Shown piece by piece: positions 1 through 10,078 of a stretch of 64,000 bases of DNA. Origin of the DNA: Enterobacter sp. CC120223-11 (lineage in GTDB: Bacteria; Pseudomonadota; Gammaproteobacteria; Enterobacterales; Enterobacteriaceae); assembly GCF_900215375.1 (NCBI RefSeq), contig NZ_OBEF01000021.1, forward strand, positions 1 through 64,000. Direction: 5' to 3'. Numbering within the stretch: the first letter of the stretch is position 1; every line of letters begins with the position of its first letter. The notes under the pieces are model-generated. The model was not told the origin of the DNA, ran no database searches, and worked only from the letters and a program-made list of their open reading frames with translations. The translations under genes and the position numbers were made by a program.

Positions 1-1
1 T

Positions 2-76
2 TGGGGTGTCGCCAAGCGGTAAGGCTCTGGTTTCTGATACCAGCATACCGGGGTTCGAATCCCTGCACCCCAGCCA
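2..76 (+). tRNA. glnX: tRNA-Gln, anticodon CUG
   Basis: A complete 75-nt cloverleaf with encoded CCA end. The acceptor stem TGGGGTG pairs with CACCCCA. The anticodon stem CTGGT/ACCAG encloses the loop TTCTGAT, giving anticodon CTG, which reads the glutamine codon CAG. The T arm contains GGTTCGAATCC. In E. coli the last tRNA of the metT-leuW-glnUW-metU-glnVX operon lies next to ubiF and convergent with it, as here, so this is probably the last gene of that operon. Confidence 0.95.
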
Positions 77-83
77 ATAAAAC

Positions 84-116
84 AAAAAAGCTCGCTTATG
101 CGGGCTTTTTTGTTTT
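84..116 (+). terminator. Intrinsic terminator after the tRNA operon
   Basis: A-rich stem AAAAAAGCTCGC / GCGGGCTTTTTT with a TTAT loop and a T-rich tail. It lies 8 bp after the tRNA CCA end. The symmetric A/T flanks would also let it work for ubiF, which converges from the other side. Confidence 0.8.
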
Positions 117-167
117 TGTTGACTCGTCTAACAGACCGGGTAAGCACAGCGCTTCCCGGCAGAAAAA

Positions 168-1343
168 TCACAGTCCTAAAGCATACTTCAGCGCCTGCCG
201 TTTCAGCACTCCCGCGCGTTCCGCAGCCATCAGGCCGATGTTGCGCAGCATTCTCAGCGGAGCAAGATCGTTGCTGAAGCTGGCATAAAACAGATCCATG
301 CCCGACTGCATGACGTAGTTATCCGCCATTCTGCGCGTCTGATAGCGTTTGAGCACTGACAGGCTCGCCCACTCCTCGCCATGGCTGCGGGCATTTGCCA
401 GCACATCCACTAACGCATCCACATCACGGTAGCCCAGATTCACGCCCTGCCCGGCCAGCGGATGAATGGTGTGCGCCGCATCACCCACCAGCGCAAGCCC
501 TGGCTGCACATAACGAAGCGCATGGCGGCGAGTCAAAGGAAAGGCTCCGGCTGCAACGGGTTTTACGTTCCCCAGACGCGCCGGGAACGTCCTGACAATT
601 TCCCGTTCAAGCTGCTCCAGCATCAGTGCCTGAAGTTGACGAATACGCGCCGGGGTGTCGTACCAGACCAGCGATGCCCAATTGTCGTAGAGCGGTAAGA
701 AAGCGCGCGGGCCGTCCGGCGTGAACTGCTGCCAGGTGCTGTCGCCCGGCTCATTTTCGCACTCGACGGTGATCAGCATGCAGGATTGCGGATACTGCCA
801 GGCGTGAACGCCGATGCCCGCCATCTGACGAACCTGGGAATTCGCACCGTCAGCGCCGATGACCAGTTTCGCATTCAGCTCACTGCCGTCGGTAAAACCG
901 AGCGAATAACCATTCACGCCATGCAGCATCGTTTCCAGTGACGCCTGTACGCGCAGATTGACCTTCTCGTGCGTCTCCAGCGCGCGCCACAGCGCAAGCT
1001 GCAACACATTGTTCTCAACCATGTACCCGAGTTCAGGCAGCTTGAGCTCAGAAGCGTTGAACACCACATGCGCATTCTCCCATTCCCAGGTTTCCAGTTG
1101 GCGATAGCGATGCGTTCGCATTGCCGGAATGGTCTCCCAGACGCCAAGCCCGCGCAGAAGCGCCACTGACGAGGCGCTGATGGCCGAGATCCGCACATCC
1201 GGCTGGCTTGCGGCATCAAACAGTGGCGGCGCTGCGTGTTCGATCACGGTGACCTTAAATCCCTGCTGCGCCAGCCCCAATGCCAGCGCTCCGCCGACCA
1301 TTCCGCCGCCTACGATGGCGATATCTGTAGAGTGATTGCTCAT
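168..1343 (-). CDS. ubiF: UbiF, 3-demethoxyubiquinol 3-hydroxylase
   Basis: A 391-aa flavoprotein monooxygenase that hydroxylates C-6 of the ubiquinone ring, a late step of ubiquinone synthesis at the inner membrane. The N-terminus shows the FAD-binding Rossmann motif GGGMVGG (about residues 12-18). A second FAD motif, GDAAHTIHPLAGQG, near residue 285 is typical of the UbiH/UbiF/UbiI family. The gene converges on the tRNA-Gln gene and diverges from miaB, the same order as in E. coli. Assignment to UbiF rather than its paralogues UbiH/UbiI rests on this context and on overall similarity. Confidence 0.95.
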   Translation of the reverse strand: MSNHSTDIAIVGGGMVGGALALGLAQQGFKVTVIEHAAPPLFDAASQPDVRISAISASSVALLRGLGVWETIPAMRTHRYRQLETWEWENAHVVFNASELKLPELGYMVENNVLQLALWRALETHEKVNLRVQASLETMLHGVNGYSLGFTDGSELNAKLVIGADGANSQVRQMAGIGVHAWQYPQSCMLITVECENEPGDSTWQQFTPDGPRAFLPLYDNWASLVWYDTPARIRQLQALMLEQLEREIVRTFPARLGNVKPVAAGAFPLTRRHALRYVQPGLALVGDAAHTIHPLAGQGVNLGYRDVDALVDVLANARSHGEEWASLSVLKRYQTRRMADNYVMQSGMDLFYASFSNDLAPLRMLRNIGLMAAERAGVLKRQALKYALGL

Positions 1344-1485
1344 GGCTGATTATCCTTAAACCTGAATCCCTTAAGTTTACCGGATTTTTTTGTCCTTTGG
1401 GCGCAAGGTCGGTCATACTGGTCACACTCGCTGCAAAGCATTACAATACGCGCCCTGCGTTTTTCCCCCGAGCAAAGCAAAGTCG

Positions 1486-2919
1486 ATGACAAAAAAACTC
1501 CATATTAAAACCTGGGGCTGTCAGATGAACGAGTACGATTCATCCAAGATGGCCGATCTGCTGGACGCCACCCACGGCTATCAGCTGACTGAAAATGCCG
1601 ATGAAGCCGACGTGCTGCTGCTGAACACCTGCTCAATTCGTGAGAAGGCGCAGGAGAAAGTGTTCCATCAGCTGGGCCGCTGGAAGCTGATTAAAGCGAA
1701 AAGGCCGGACGTTATCATCGGTATCGGTGGCTGCGTGGCGTCTCAGGAAGGCAAGCTTATCCGTCAGCGCGCCCATTATGTCGATATTATTTTCGGGCCG
1801 CAGACTCTGCATCGCCTGCCTGAAATGATCGACACCATTCGCGGTATGCGCGATCGCCGCAAGCCGATCATCGACGTCAGCTTCCCGGAAATTGAAAAAT
1901 TCGACCGCCTGCCGGAACCGAAAGCCGAAGGTCCGACGGCGTTTGTCTCCATCATGGAAGGCTGCAACAAATACTGTACCTATTGCGTCGTGCCTTACAC
2001 GCGCGGGGAAGAAGTCAGCCGACCTACTGATGACATTTTGTTTGAGGTAGCGCAGCTGGCCGCTCAGGGCGTGCGTGAAATTCATCTGCTTGGCCAGAAC
2101 GTGAACGCCTGGCGCGGTGAAAACTATGATGGCAGCACGGGTTCTTTCTCAGAGCTGCTGCGCCTGGTGGCCGCCATCGACGGCATTGACCGTCTTCGCT
2201 TCACCACCAGCCACCCGATTGAATTCACCGATGACATCATCGACGTCTATCGTGACACGCCTGAGCTGGTGAGCTTCCTGCACCTGCCGGTGCAAAGCGG
2301 TTCCGACCGCGTGCTGAACATGATGGGACGCACGCACACGGCGTTGGAATATAAAGCCATTGTCCGCAAGCTGTACGAAGCGCGCCCTGATATTCAGATA
2401 AGTTCAGACTTTATCGTCGGCTTCCCTGGCGAAACGAATGAAGACTTTGAGAAGACCATGAAGGTGATTGCCGACGTCAATATGGACGTGAGCTACAGCT
2501 TTATCTTCTCCGCACGTCCAGGCACTCCGGCAGCGGATATGGTCGACGACGTACCGGATGAGGTGAAAAAGCAGCGCCTGTACATTCTTCAGGAGCGCAT
2601 CAACCAGCAGGCCATGGCCTGGAGCCGCCGTATGCTCGGCACCGTGCAGCGTATTCTGGTGGAAGGCACGTCCCGTAAAAGCATCATGGAGCTTACCGGG
2701 CGCACTGAAAACAACCGCGTGGTGAACTTTGAAGGCACGCCGGAGATGGTGGGTAAATTCGTGGATGTGGAAATCGTCGACGTTTATACCAACTCCCTGC
2801 GCGGCAAACTGGTGCGCACCGAAGCGGAAATGGGGCTGCGCATTGTGGAGTCACCGGAGTCCGTGATTGCCCGCACCCGCAAAGAAAATGACCTCGGCGT
2901 CGGCACCTTCCAGCCGTAA
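1486..2919 (+). CDS. miaB: MiaB, tRNA-2-methylthio-N6-dimethylallyladenosine synthase
   Basis: A radical-SAM methylthiotransferase (477 aa) that converts i6A37 to ms2i6A37 in tRNAs reading UNN codons. The N-terminal UPF0004 domain begins [12 protein letters not shown] and carries the cysteines of the auxiliary [4Fe-4S] cluster. The radical-SAM triad CNKYCTYC is at about residues 160-167. A C-terminal TRAM domain ends near residue 440. The frame is open upstream to 1390, but the ATG at 1486 was chosen because it gives the family N-terminus [11 protein letters not shown]. The gene is monocistronic here, followed by a hairpin. Confidence 0.96.
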   Translation: MTKKLHIKTWGCQMNEYDSSKMADLLDATHGYQLTENADEADVLLLNTCSIREKAQEKVFHQLGRWKLIKAKRPDVIIGIGGCVASQEGKLIRQRAHYVDIIFGPQTLHRLPEMIDTIRGMRDRRKPIIDVSFPEIEKFDRLPEPKAEGPTAFVSIMEGCNKYCTYCVVPYTRGEEVSRPTDDILFEVAQLAAQGVREIHLLGQNVNAWRGENYDGSTGSFSELLRLVAAIDGIDRLRFTTSHPIEFTDDIIDVYRDTPELVSFLHLPVQSGSDRVLNMMGRTHTALEYKAIVRKLYEARPDIQISSDFIVGFPGETNEDFEKTMKVIADVNMDVSYSFIFSARPGTPAADMVDDVPDEVKKQRLYILQERINQQAMAWSRRMLGTVQRILVEGTSRKSIMELTGRTENNRVVNFEGTPEMVGKFVDVEIVDVYTNSLRGKLVRTEAEMGLRIVESPESVIARTRKENDLGVGTFQP

Positions 2920-2925
2920 CAGCCC

Positions 2926-2956
2926 GGCCTGCCGTACGCGGCAGGCCCTTGCATTT
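2926..2956 (+). terminator. Hairpin after miaB
   Basis: A GGCCTGCC / GGCAGGCC stem with a 6-nt loop begins 7 bp after the miaB stop. The downstream tract is only moderately T-rich, so it may be a terminator or a REP-like 3'-end stabiliser. Confidence 0.5.
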
Positions 2957-3072
2957 CCCCACCCTGCCCCCACATCCATCGCAAGGCTTGCACCTTTAAA
3001 CGCTTGCGAGAATACTTTCTTTTAAACAGGTCCATAAAAGCCCTCCGTGGCGCTAGGTAAAAGAGGAACAGT

Positions 3073-4128
3073 TTGAATACAGAAACCCGCGAAATTACCC
3101 TGGAGCCGGCAGACAACGAACGCCTGCTGAGCCTGTGTGGCCCGTTTGATGACAACATCAAACATCTCGAACGCCGACTGGGCATCGAAATAAACCGCCG
3201 CGATAACCACTTTAAACTCACCGGCCGCGCCATCTGCGTTAACGCCGCGGCGGACATCCTGCGTAGCTTATATGTGGATACGGCCCCGATGCGCGGCCAG
3301 ACGCAGGATATCGAACCGGAACAGATCCATCTGGCAATTAAAGAGGCGCGCGTGCTGGAGCAGAGCGCCGAATGCGTGCCGGACTACGGCAAATCCATCA
3401 ATATCAAGACCAAGCGTGGGGTGATTAAGCCGCGCACGCCGAACCAGGCGCAGTACATCGCCAACATTCTCGATCATGACATTACCTTCGGCGTGGGCCC
3501 TGCAGGAACGGGTAAAACCTATCTCGCCGTCGCCGCCGCGGTGGATGCCCTGGAGCGTCAGGAAATTCGCCGTATTCTGCTGACCCGTCCTGCGGTTGAA
3601 GCAGGTGAAAAACTCGGCTTCCTGCCAGGCGATCTGAGCCAGAAGGTGGACCCCTATCTGCGCCCTCTGTACGACGCGCTGTTCGAAATGCTCGGCTTTG
3701 AGAAAGTAGAAAAGCTTATTGAGCGTAACGTCATTGAAGTCGCGCCGCTGGCCTACATGCGTGGTCGCACGCTGAATGACGCCTTCATCATTCTTGATGA
3801 GAGCCAGAACACCACCATCGAACAGATGAAGATGTTCCTGACGCGTATTGGCTTTAACTCCAAAGCCGTTATTACCGGTGACGTCACCCAGATTGACCTG
3901 CCGCGCAATATCAAGTCAGGTCTGCGTCACGCCGTTGAAGTGCTGGCGGAAGTCGATGAAATCAGCTTCAACTTCTTCCACAGCGAAGACGTGGTGCGCC
4001 ATCCAGTGGTCGCCCGCATCGTTAACGCGTATGAAGCATGGGAAGAAGCCGATCAAAAACGAAAAGCCGCCGAGGCCGCAGAGCGTAAACGTGAAGCGCT
4101 GGCCGCGCAGGAGCAGGGACAAAAATGA
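3073..4128 (+). CDS. ybeZ: YbeZ, PhoH-like ATPase
   Basis: A 351-aa PhoH-family P-loop protein that partners the endoribonuclease YbeY in rRNA maturation and stress survival. The Walker A motif GPAGTGKT is near residue 143, and the Walker B-like IILDESQN is near residue 237. The N-terminal part resembles a KH-like RNA-binding region and the C-terminus is a charged Lys/Glu-rich tail. The start codon is TTG at 3073, preceded by AGAGGAA. This matches the E. coli protein start ([11 protein letters not shown]). The stop overlaps the ybeY start (ATGA), indicating translational coupling in ybeZYX-lnt. Confidence 0.95.
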   Translation: MNTETREITLEPADNERLLSLCGPFDDNIKHLERRLGIEINRRDNHFKLTGRAICVNAAADILRSLYVDTAPMRGQTQDIEPEQIHLAIKEARVLEQSAECVPDYGKSINIKTKRGVIKPRTPNQAQYIANILDHDITFGVGPAGTGKTYLAVAAAVDALERQEIRRILLTRPAVEAGEKLGFLPGDLSQKVDPYLRPLYDALFEMLGFEKVEKLIERNVIEVAPLAYMRGRTLNDAFIILDESQNTTIEQMKMFLTRIGFNSKAVITGDVTQIDLPRNIKSGLRHAVEVLAEVDEISFNFFHSEDVVRHPVVARIVNAYEAWEEADQKRKAAEAAERKREALAAQEQGQK

Positions 4129-4592
4129 GCGCAGTGATTCTGGATTTACAGATTGCCACCGAAGATGAAAACGGCCTGCCACAGGAAGCGCAATTCCAGC
4201 GCTGGCTGGATGCAACCATCCCGGCCTTTCAGGCTGAGTCTGAAGTCACCATTCGCCTGGTGGATGAAGCAGAAAGCCACGAGCTGAATCTGACCTATCG
4301 CGGCAAGGACAAATCAACCAACGTGCTCTCCTTCCCGTTTGAAGCGCCACCGGGCATTGAGATGCCGCTGCTGGGCGATCTCATCATCTGTCGTCAGGTG
4401 GTGGAACGTGAAGCGCAGGAACAGGGCAAGCCGCTTGAGGCGCATTGGGCGCACATGGTTGTACACGGCAGCCTGCACCTGCTGGGCTACGATCATATTG
4501 AAGACGAAGAAGCCGAAGAGATGGAAAGTCTGGAAACGGAGATAATGCTTGCTCTGAACTATGATGATCCGTACATTGCCGAGAAAGAGTAA
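4125..4592 (+). CDS. ybeY: YbeY, single-strand-specific endoribonuclease
   Basis: A 155-aa zinc metallo-endoribonuclease needed for 16S rRNA 3'-end maturation and late-stage 70S ribosome quality control. The signature H-x3-H-x5-H appears as [11 protein letters not shown] near residue 114. The start overlaps the ybeZ stop by 4 bp. A short hairpin (GCGGCGG...CCGCCGC) and about 100 bp separate it from ybeX, but the operon continues in the same direction. Confidence 0.95.
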   Translation: MSAVILDLQIATEDENGLPQEAQFQRWLDATIPAFQAESEVTIRLVDEAESHELNLTYRGKDKSTNVLSFPFEAPPGIEMPLLGDLIICRQVVEREAQEQGKPLEAHWAHMVVHGSLHLLGYDHIEDEEAEEMESLETEIMLALNYDDPYIAEKE

Positions 4593-4694
4593 CCCGTGCG
4601 GCGGCTATCCGCCGCGCTGGCATTTTATGCTGTCTGACGCTGAGTTTACGCGAGGCAGCGACGATTCCATTGACATGAGACCCCACACGACGCC

Positions 4695-5573
4695 ATGAGC
4701 GACGACAACTCACACAGTAACGACACCTTAAACAGCAAAAAGGGATTCTTCTCCCTCTTACTGAGCCAACTGTTCCACGGCGAACCGAAAAACCGTGATG
4801 AACTGCTGGCGCTGATCCGTGATTCCGGGCAGAACGAGCTTATCGATGAAGATACGCGCGACATGCTCGAAGGGGTAATGGATATCGCCGACCAGCGCGT
4901 TCGCGACATTATGATCCCCCGCTCTCAGATGGTTACCCTGAAACGCAATCAGACCCTGGACGAATGCCTCGATGTCATTATCGAGTCCGCCCACTCGCGT
5001 TTCCCGGTGATCAGCGAAGACAAAGATCACATCGAAGGGATTCTGATGGCCAAGGATTTGCTGCCGTTTATGCGCAGCGACGCCGAAGCCTTCAGCATGG
5101 AAAAAGTGTTGCGCCAGGCTGTGGTGGTGCCGGAAAGCAAGCGGGTTGACCGCATGCTGAAGGAGTTCCGCTCTCAGCGCTACCACATGGCGATTGTGAT
5201 TGACGAATTTGGCGGCGTCTCGGGTCTGGTGACCATCGAAGACATCCTGGAACTGATCGTCGGCGAAATTGAAGACGAATACGATGAAGAAGACGACATC
5301 GATTTCCGTCAGCTGAGCCGTCATACCTGGACCGTCCGTGCCCTCGCCTCGATTGAGGACTTCAACGAAGCGTACGGTACGCATTTCAGCGATGACGAAG
5401 TGGACACCATCGGCGGCCTGGTGATGCAGGCGTTCGGGCATCTGCCTGCGCGTGGCGAATCCATTGACATTGATGGTTACCAGTTCAAAGTTGCGATGGC
5501 CGACAGCCGCCGTATCATCCAGGTACACGTCAAACTTCCGGAAGACGCGCCACAGCCCAATCTGGAAGACTAA
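4695..5573 (+). CDS. ybeX: YbeX (CorC), CBS-domain protein
   Basis: A 292-aa soluble protein with tandem CBS domains (about residues 70-190, ending in the [16 protein letters not shown] motif) and a C-terminal CorC/HlyC transporter-associated domain. It lacks the DUF21 membrane domain of the larger CorB/YfjD type. It was first linked to Mg2+/Co2+ efflux with CorA, and later work in E. coli links YbeX to ribosome metabolism, which suits its place between ybeY and lnt. The very acidic stretch [11 protein letters not shown] follows the second CBS domain. Confidence 0.93.
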   Translation: MSDDNSHSNDTLNSKKGFFSLLLSQLFHGEPKNRDELLALIRDSGQNELIDEDTRDMLEGVMDIADQRVRDIMIPRSQMVTLKRNQTLDECLDVIIESAHSRFPVISEDKDHIEGILMAKDLLPFMRSDAEAFSMEKVLRQAVVVPESKRVDRMLKEFRSQRYHMAIVIDEFGGVSGLVTIEDILELIVGEIEDEYDEEDDIDFRQLSRHTWTVRALASIEDFNEAYGTHFSDDEVDTIGGLVMQAFGHLPARGESIDIDGYQFKVAMADSRRIIQVHVKLPEDAPQPNLED

Positions 5574-5595
5574 TTTAACGGGACGACAACGCTAA

Positions 5596-7134
5596 ATGGC
5601 ATTTGCCTCTCTGATTGAACGCCAGCGCATTCGCCTGCTGCTGGCGCTACTTTTTGGTGCCTGCGGAACGCTGGCCTTCTCCCCTTACGACATCTGGCCT
5701 GCGGCGATCGTATCGCTAATGGGCCTTCAGGGCTTAACCCTCAATCGCCGTCCGCTGCAAAGTGCCTGGATTGGTTATTTCTGGGGGCTTGGGCTGTTCG
5801 GCTCCGGCATTAACTGGGTTTACGTCAGCATCGCGCAGTTTGGCGGTATGCCGGGCCCGGTGAACGTTTTCCTTGTCGTTCTGCTTGCCGCGTATCTTTC
5901 GCTCTATACCGGGCTGTTTGCCGGAATACTCTCGCGCCTGTGGCCAAAGGCGAACTGGATACGCGTCGCCATTGCCGCTCCGGCTATCTGGCAGCTGACT
6001 GAATTCCTGCGCGGCTGGGTGCTGACTGGTTTCCCCTGGCTGCAGTTTGGCTACAGCCAGATTGACGGCCCGCTGAAAGGCCTGGCGCCGATCATGGGCG
6101 TGGAAGCGATTAACTTCCTGCTGATGATGGTGAGCGGCCTGTTGGCGCTGGCGTTGGTTACCCGCAACTGGCGTCCGCTGGTTGTCGCCCTGGTGCTGTT
6201 CGCGCTGCCTTTCCCGCTGCGTTATATCCAGTGGTATCAGCTGTTGCCTGCCCGCACGACGGAAGTTTCGCTGGTGCAGGGCAATATTCCGCAGTCGCTG
6301 AAATGGGATGAAAAAGAGCTGATTAACACGCTCAAAATCTATCTTGATGCGACGGAAAAGGTGATGGGCAAATCGCAGCTGATTATCTGGCCGGAGTCCG
6401 CGATACCGGATCTGGAAATCAATCAGCAGCGCCTGCTCAGCATGATGGATGACATGCTGCGCGCAAAAAACAGCTCGCTGATTACCGGCGTGGTGGACTC
6501 GCGTCTTAACGCGCAAAACCGTTATGACACCTACAACACCATTATCACGCTCGGCAAAGATAACCCGTACAGCTACAACTCGACCGACCGTTACAACAAG
6601 AACCATCTGGTGCCGTTTGGCGAGTTTGTGCCGCTGGAAACCATCCTGCGCCCGCTCGCGCCGTTCTTTGATTTGCCGATGTCCTCGTTCAGCCGTGGGT
6701 CCTACGTTCAGCCACAGCTGTCGGCGCATAACCTGAAGCTGACGGCGGCAATCTGTTATGAAATCATTCTCGGTGAACAGGTGCGCGACAACTTCCGTCC
6801 GGATACGGATTTCCTGCTGACCATTTCCAACGATGCTTGGTTCGGAAAATCCATCGGCCCGTGGCAGCATTTCCAGATGGCGCGCATGCGTGCCCTGGAG
6901 CTGGCTCGCCCATTGCTGCGCAGCACCAATAACGGTATTACGGCCGTCATTGATCCGCGCGGTGACGTACAGGCGATGATTCCGCAGTTCACCCGTGAAG
7001 TGCTGACCACCACCGTCACACCAACCACTGGTTTAACGCCATACGCGAGGACCGGCAACTGGCCGCTGTGGATCCTTACCGCGCTGTTCGGCTTCGGTGC
7101 TCTGGTGATGAGCCTGAGGCAGCGTAGTCGTTAA
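5596..7134 (+). CDS. lnt: Lnt, apolipoprotein N-acyltransferase
   Basis: A 512-aa inner-membrane enzyme that adds the third acyl chain to the N-terminal cysteine of lipoproteins, required for Lol export. Several N-terminal membrane segments (about residues 12-210) precede a periplasmic nitrilase-fold domain. The catalytic triad is visible: Glu267 in WPESAIPD, Lys335 in [11 protein letters not shown] and Cys387 in AAICYEI. A final membrane helix lies at about residues 485-505. It is the last gene of the ybeZYX-lnt run and is followed by REP-like hairpins. Confidence 0.96.
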   Translation: MAFASLIERQRIRLLLALLFGACGTLAFSPYDIWPAAIVSLMGLQGLTLNRRPLQSAWIGYFWGLGLFGSGINWVYVSIAQFGGMPGPVNVFLVVLLAAYLSLYTGLFAGILSRLWPKANWIRVAIAAPAIWQLTEFLRGWVLTGFPWLQFGYSQIDGPLKGLAPIMGVEAINFLLMMVSGLLALALVTRNWRPLVVALVLFALPFPLRYIQWYQLLPARTTEVSLVQGNIPQSLKWDEKELINTLKIYLDATEKVMGKSQLIIWPESAIPDLEINQQRLLSMMDDMLRAKNSSLITGVVDSRLNAQNRYDTYNTIITLGKDNPYSYNSTDRYNKNHLVPFGEFVPLETILRPLAPFFDLPMSSFSRGSYVQPQLSAHNLKLTAAICYEIILGEQVRDNFRPDTDFLLTISNDAWFGKSIGPWQHFQMARMRALELARPLLRSTNNGITAVIDPRGDVQAMIPQFTREVLTTTVTPTTGLTPYARTGNWPLWILTALFGFGALVMSLRQRSR

Positions 7135-7139
7135 CTCTC

Positions 7140-7251
7140 CTGCCCGGCAGCGCAAGCTTGCCGGGCATTGCCGGGTGACGCAGTAGCTTACCCGGCCTAC
7201 CTCCACTTTCCCAACTGCACATCCCGTAGGTCAGGTAAGCGCCACCCGACA
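7140..7251. repeat. REP/BIME-like palindromic repeats
   Basis: Two or three imperfect palindromes built on the enterobacterial REP core GCCGGGC/ GCCCGGC (TGCCCGGCAGCGCAAGC...GCCGGGCA and GCCGGGTGACGC...ACCCGGCCTAC). They lie directly after lnt. Such units usually protect mRNA 3' ends or bind gyrase/IHF. Confidence 0.7.
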
Positions 7252-7272
7252 ACACCTGCCCAAAACCATTCC

Positions 7273-7288
7273 TGGCACGCCAATTGCT
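7273..7288 (+). promoter_or_regulatory. Sigma-54 (RpoN) promoter for gltIJKL
   Basis: TGGCAC-N5-TTGCT is an exact match to the sigma-54 -24/-12 consensus (TGGCAC-N5-TTGCW) with correct GG/GC spacing, oriented toward gltI 280 bp downstream. Nitrogen-regulated control of an amino-acid importer would fit. Downstream are a perfect palindrome TGCAACTCAGTTGCA (7323-7337) and a GCAC-N7-GTGC element (7357-7371) resembling half-matched NtrC sites. No test of function is possible here. Confidence 0.6.
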
Positions 7289-7566
7289 TAATCCTTTCAG
7301 AGATTTGCGTTAACGGCGATCGTGCAACTCAGTTGCACCACCAGCACCCACCAGTAGCACTTTTTTGGTGCATAAGAGCATTTTTGCCTTAAAACGGTGC
7401 GGCGCACTTCGCAAAAACAAACAATAACGCAGCAAAATCTTTACATTAAGCCAAACTAAATGTTAACAAACTGGCTTAACACTGCACACTTAAGTGGCAG
7501 ACAATAACAACACAACACTCACATGGGTATCTGCGCGTCTCTGACGTCGCGATAAGGAGTCTGGAT

Positions 7567-8472
7567 ATGCAATTACGTAAACTGGCTGCAGCAATGCTGG
7601 TGATGGGAATGTCCGCCGGGGTTGTTCACGCAGAAGACGCACCTGCAGCTGGCAGCACGCTGGACAAGATCGCCAAAAACGGCGTGATCGTGGTCGGCCA
7701 CCGTGAATCATCCGTGCCGTTCTCTTACTACGATAACTCACAGACAGTTGTCGGTTATTCGCAGGATTACTCCAACGCCATCGTTGATGCGATCAAGAAG
7801 AAGCTGAACAAGCCAGACCTGCAGATCAAACTGATTCCAATCACCTCCCAGAACCGTATCCCGCTGTTGCAGAACGGTACTTTTGACTTCGAGTGTGGCT
7901 CCACCACCAACAACCTCGAGCGCCAGAAGCAGGCCGCGTTCTCCGACACCATCTTTGTGGTGGGTACCCGTTTGCTGACCAAAAAAGGCGGCCCGGTTAA
8001 AGATTTCGCCGACCTTAAAGGCAAAGCCGTCGTCGTGACTTCAGGCACCACCTCTGAAGTACTGCTGCACAAGCTGAACGACGAGAAGAAAATGGACATG
8101 CGCATCATCAGCGCGAAAGACCACGGTGACTCCTTCCGTACGCTGGAAAGCGGTCGTGCAGTGGCGTTCATGATGGATGATGCCCTGCTGGCGGGTGAAC
8201 GTGCGAAAGCGAAAAAACCTGATAACTGGGAAATCGTCGGCACGCCGCAGTCCAAAGAAGCCTACGGCTGCATGATGCGTAAAGACGATCCGGCGTTCAA
8301 AAAGCTGCTGGATGACACCATCGCTCAGGCGCAAACCTCCGGTGAAGCGACCAAGTGGTTCGACAAATGGTTCAAGAACCCAATCCCACCGAAAAACCTG
8401 AACATGAATTTCGACCTGTCTGATGACATGAAAGCGCTGTTCAAAGCCCCGAGTGACAAAGCTCTTAACTAA
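7567..8472 (+). CDS. gltI: GltI, glutamate/aspartate periplasmic binding protein
   Basis: A 301-aa solute-binding protein (SBP_bac_3 family) that captures L-glutamate and L-aspartate for the GltJKL ABC importer. A signal peptide of about 22 residues ends in VVHAED. The mature protein starts with the family hallmark sequence TLDKIAKNGVIVVGHRESS. RBS AAGGAGT precedes the ATG at 7567. The 190-bp gap to gltJ carries the conserved SroC RNA, so gltI is expected to be more abundant than the membrane components. Confidence 0.96.
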   Translation: MQLRKLAAAMLVMGMSAGVVHAEDAPAAGSTLDKIAKNGVIVVGHRESSVPFSYYDNSQTVVGYSQDYSNAIVDAIKKKLNKPDLQIKLIPITSQNRIPLLQNGTFDFECGSTTNNLERQKQAAFSDTIFVVGTRLLTKKGGPVKDFADLKGKAVVVTSGTTSEVLLHKLNDEKKMDMRIISAKDHGDSFRTLESGRAVAFMMDDALLAGERAKAKKPDNWEIVGTPQSKEAYGCMMRKDDPAFKKLLDDTIAQAQTSGEATKWFDKWFKNPIPPKNLNMNFDLSDDMKALFKAPSDKALN

Positions 8473-8488
8473 TTAGAACAATGATGGG

Positions 8489-8651
8489 CGGGTCCGCCTG
8501 CCCTCTCGATTGCGAGGAAATACGGACAGACTTAGTGTCGGCTGGTCGTTCCCCAGCGGGCATGAAAAATAAGTACCCGGCCTGTCGCAAGACATGTGGG
8601 TACAGGTTTCCTTAGCAGTCTTCGAGGGTAGCGCTGCTACCCTTTTTTTTT
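8489..8651 (+). ncRNA. sroC: SroC sRNA (gltI 3' UTR-derived sponge of GcvB)
   Basis: The gltI-gltJ spacer is highly conserved with E. coli/Salmonella sroC, for example the segment ACGGACAGACTTAGTGTCGG and the motif CCCCAGCGGGCATG. It ends in a strong intrinsic terminator (GGGTAGC-GC-TGCTACCC followed by nine T, 8625-8651). In Salmonella SroC is cut from the gltI transcript by RNase E and titrates GcvB, relieving repression of amino-acid transporters including gltI. The 5' end is an estimate from the known length of about 163 nt. Confidence 0.85.
8624..8651 (+). terminator. SroC terminator / gltI-gltJ attenuator
   Basis: Stem GAGGGTAGC / GCTACCC with a short loop and a run of nine T. It ends 12 bp before gltJ, so most transcripts should stop after gltI and only read-through expresses gltJKL. 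Confidence 0.88.
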
Positions 8652-8663
8652 CGGAGTCCATTT

Positions 8664-9404
8664 ATGTCAATCGACTGGAACTGGGGTATTTTTCTGCAAC
8701 AGGCCCCGTTCGGCAACACCACCTATCTTGGCTGGCTGTGGAGCGGCTTTCAGGTCACCGTGGCGCTCTCCATCACGGCCTGGATTATCGCCTTCCTTGT
8801 TGGCTCACTGTTCGGCATTTTACGCACCGTCCCTAACCGTTTCTTATCCGGGATCGGCACGCTGTACGTGGAATTGTTCCGTAACGTTCCGCTGATCGTT
8901 CAGTTCTTCACCTGGTACCTGGTGATACCGGAACTGCTGCCAGAAAACATCGGCATGTGGTTTAAGTCTGAACTCGATCCCAATATTCAGTTCTTTGTCT
9001 CCTCCATGCTTTGCCTTGGGTTGTTTACCGCCGCTCGCGTGTGCGAGCAGGTGCGAGCAGCTATTCAGTCACTGCCACGCGGGCAAAAAAATGCCGCATT
9101 GGCAATGGGCCTGACGTTACCGCAGGCGTATCGCTATGTTCTGCTACCTAACGCCTACCGTGTGATTGTGCCGCCAATGACCTCTGAAATGATGAACCTG
9201 GTCAAAAACTCGGCCATCGCTTCAACGATTGGTCTGGTGGACATGGCCGCCCAGGCCGGGAAGCTGCTGGACTACTCTGCACACGCCTGGGAATCCTTCA
9301 CGGCAATCACTCTCGCGTACGTGCTGATAAACGCCATTATCATGCTGGTGATGAATCTGGTTGAACGTAAGGTTCGCCTGCCGGGCAATATGGGAGGCAA
9401 ATAA
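8664..9404 (+). CDS. gltJ: GltJ, glutamate/aspartate ABC permease
   Basis: A 246-aa HisM-type membrane subunit. Hydrophobic segments are visible at about residues 25-50, 65-90 and onward. The EAA loop lies around [26 protein letters not shown] and contacts the ATPase GltL. It pairs with GltK as a heterodimeric channel. RBS TCGGAG follows directly on the SroC terminator. Its stop overlaps gltK by 1 bp. Confidence 0.95.
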   Translation: MSIDWNWGIFLQQAPFGNTTYLGWLWSGFQVTVALSITAWIIAFLVGSLFGILRTVPNRFLSGIGTLYVELFRNVPLIVQFFTWYLVIPELLPENIGMWFKSELDPNIQFFVSSMLCLGLFTAARVCEQVRAAIQSLPRGQKNAALAMGLTLPQAYRYVLLPNAYRVIVPPMTSEMMNLVKNSAIASTIGLVDMAAQAGKLLDYSAHAWESFTAITLAYVLINAIIMLVMNLVERKVRLPGNMGGK

Positions 9405-10078
9405 TGTACGAATTTGACTGGAGTTCCATCGTTCCCTCCATGCCCTACCTGCTGGCGGGGCTGGTCATCACGCTGAAAATCACCGTGACCGCCGTGATTA
9501 TTGGTATCGTCTGGGGCACGCTGCTGGCGGTGATGCGCCTGTCGACCTTTAAGCCGATCGCCTGGTTTGCCACCGCCTACGTGAACGTCTTCCGTTCTAT
9601 TCCGCTGGTGATGGTGCTGCTGTGGTTCTACTTAATCGTGCCCGGTTTCCTGCAAAACGTGCTCGGCCTTTCACCGAAAACCGATATCCGCCTGGTGTCG
9701 GCAATGGTGGCCTTCTCTATGTTCGAGGCGGCTTACTATTCTGAAATTATCCGTGCAGGTATCCAGAGCGTTTCCCGCGGCCAGGGCAATGCCGCGCTGG
9801 CGCTTGGCATGACGCAGTGGCAATCGATGAAGCTCATCATTCTGCCACAGGCCTTCCGCGCAATGGTGCCGCTGCTGCTCACGCAGGGGATTGTCCTGTT
9901 CCAGGATACTTCTCTGGTTTACGTTCTGAGCCTCGCCGATTTCTTCCGTACCGCTTCCACCATTGGCGAGCGAGACGGTACTCAGGTTGAGATGATCCTG
10001 TTCGCCGGGGCCGTCTATTTTGCTATCAGCTTAAGCGCCTCACTGTTGGTCAGCTATTTGAAGAAAAGGACCGTGTAA
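9404..10078 (+). CDS. gltK: GltK, glutamate/aspartate ABC permease
   Basis: A 224-aa second membrane subunit of the GltIJKL importer. It has the polar-amino-acid permease EAA motif around [22 protein letters not shown] (split here by commas of function only) near residue 125. Its start overlaps the gltJ stop (TAATG) and its stop overlaps the gltL start, so gltJKL are translationally coupled. Confidence 0.95.
   Translation: MYEFDWSSIVPSMPYLLAGLVITLKITVTAVIIGIVWGTLLAVMRLSTFKPIAWFATAYVNVFRSIPLVMVLLWFYLIVPGFLQNVLGLSPKTDIRLVSAMVAFSMFEAAYYSEIIRAGIQSVSRGQGNAALALGMTQWQSMKLIILPQAFRAMVPLLLTQGIVLFQDTSLVYVLSLADFFRTASTIGERDGTQVEMILFAGAVYFAISLSASLLVSYLKKRTV

Noticed and set aside
2941-3072. Sigma-32 heat-shock promoter before ybeZ
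   Set aside because: The ybeZYX-lnt operon is heat-shock controlled in E. coli, but I could not place a convincing CTTGAA/CCCCAT pair with correct spacing here.
4758-6870. Long minus-strand frames opposite ybeX (256 codons) and lnt (378 codons)
   Set aside because: Shadows of well-defined genes with His/Gln/Arg-rich composition.
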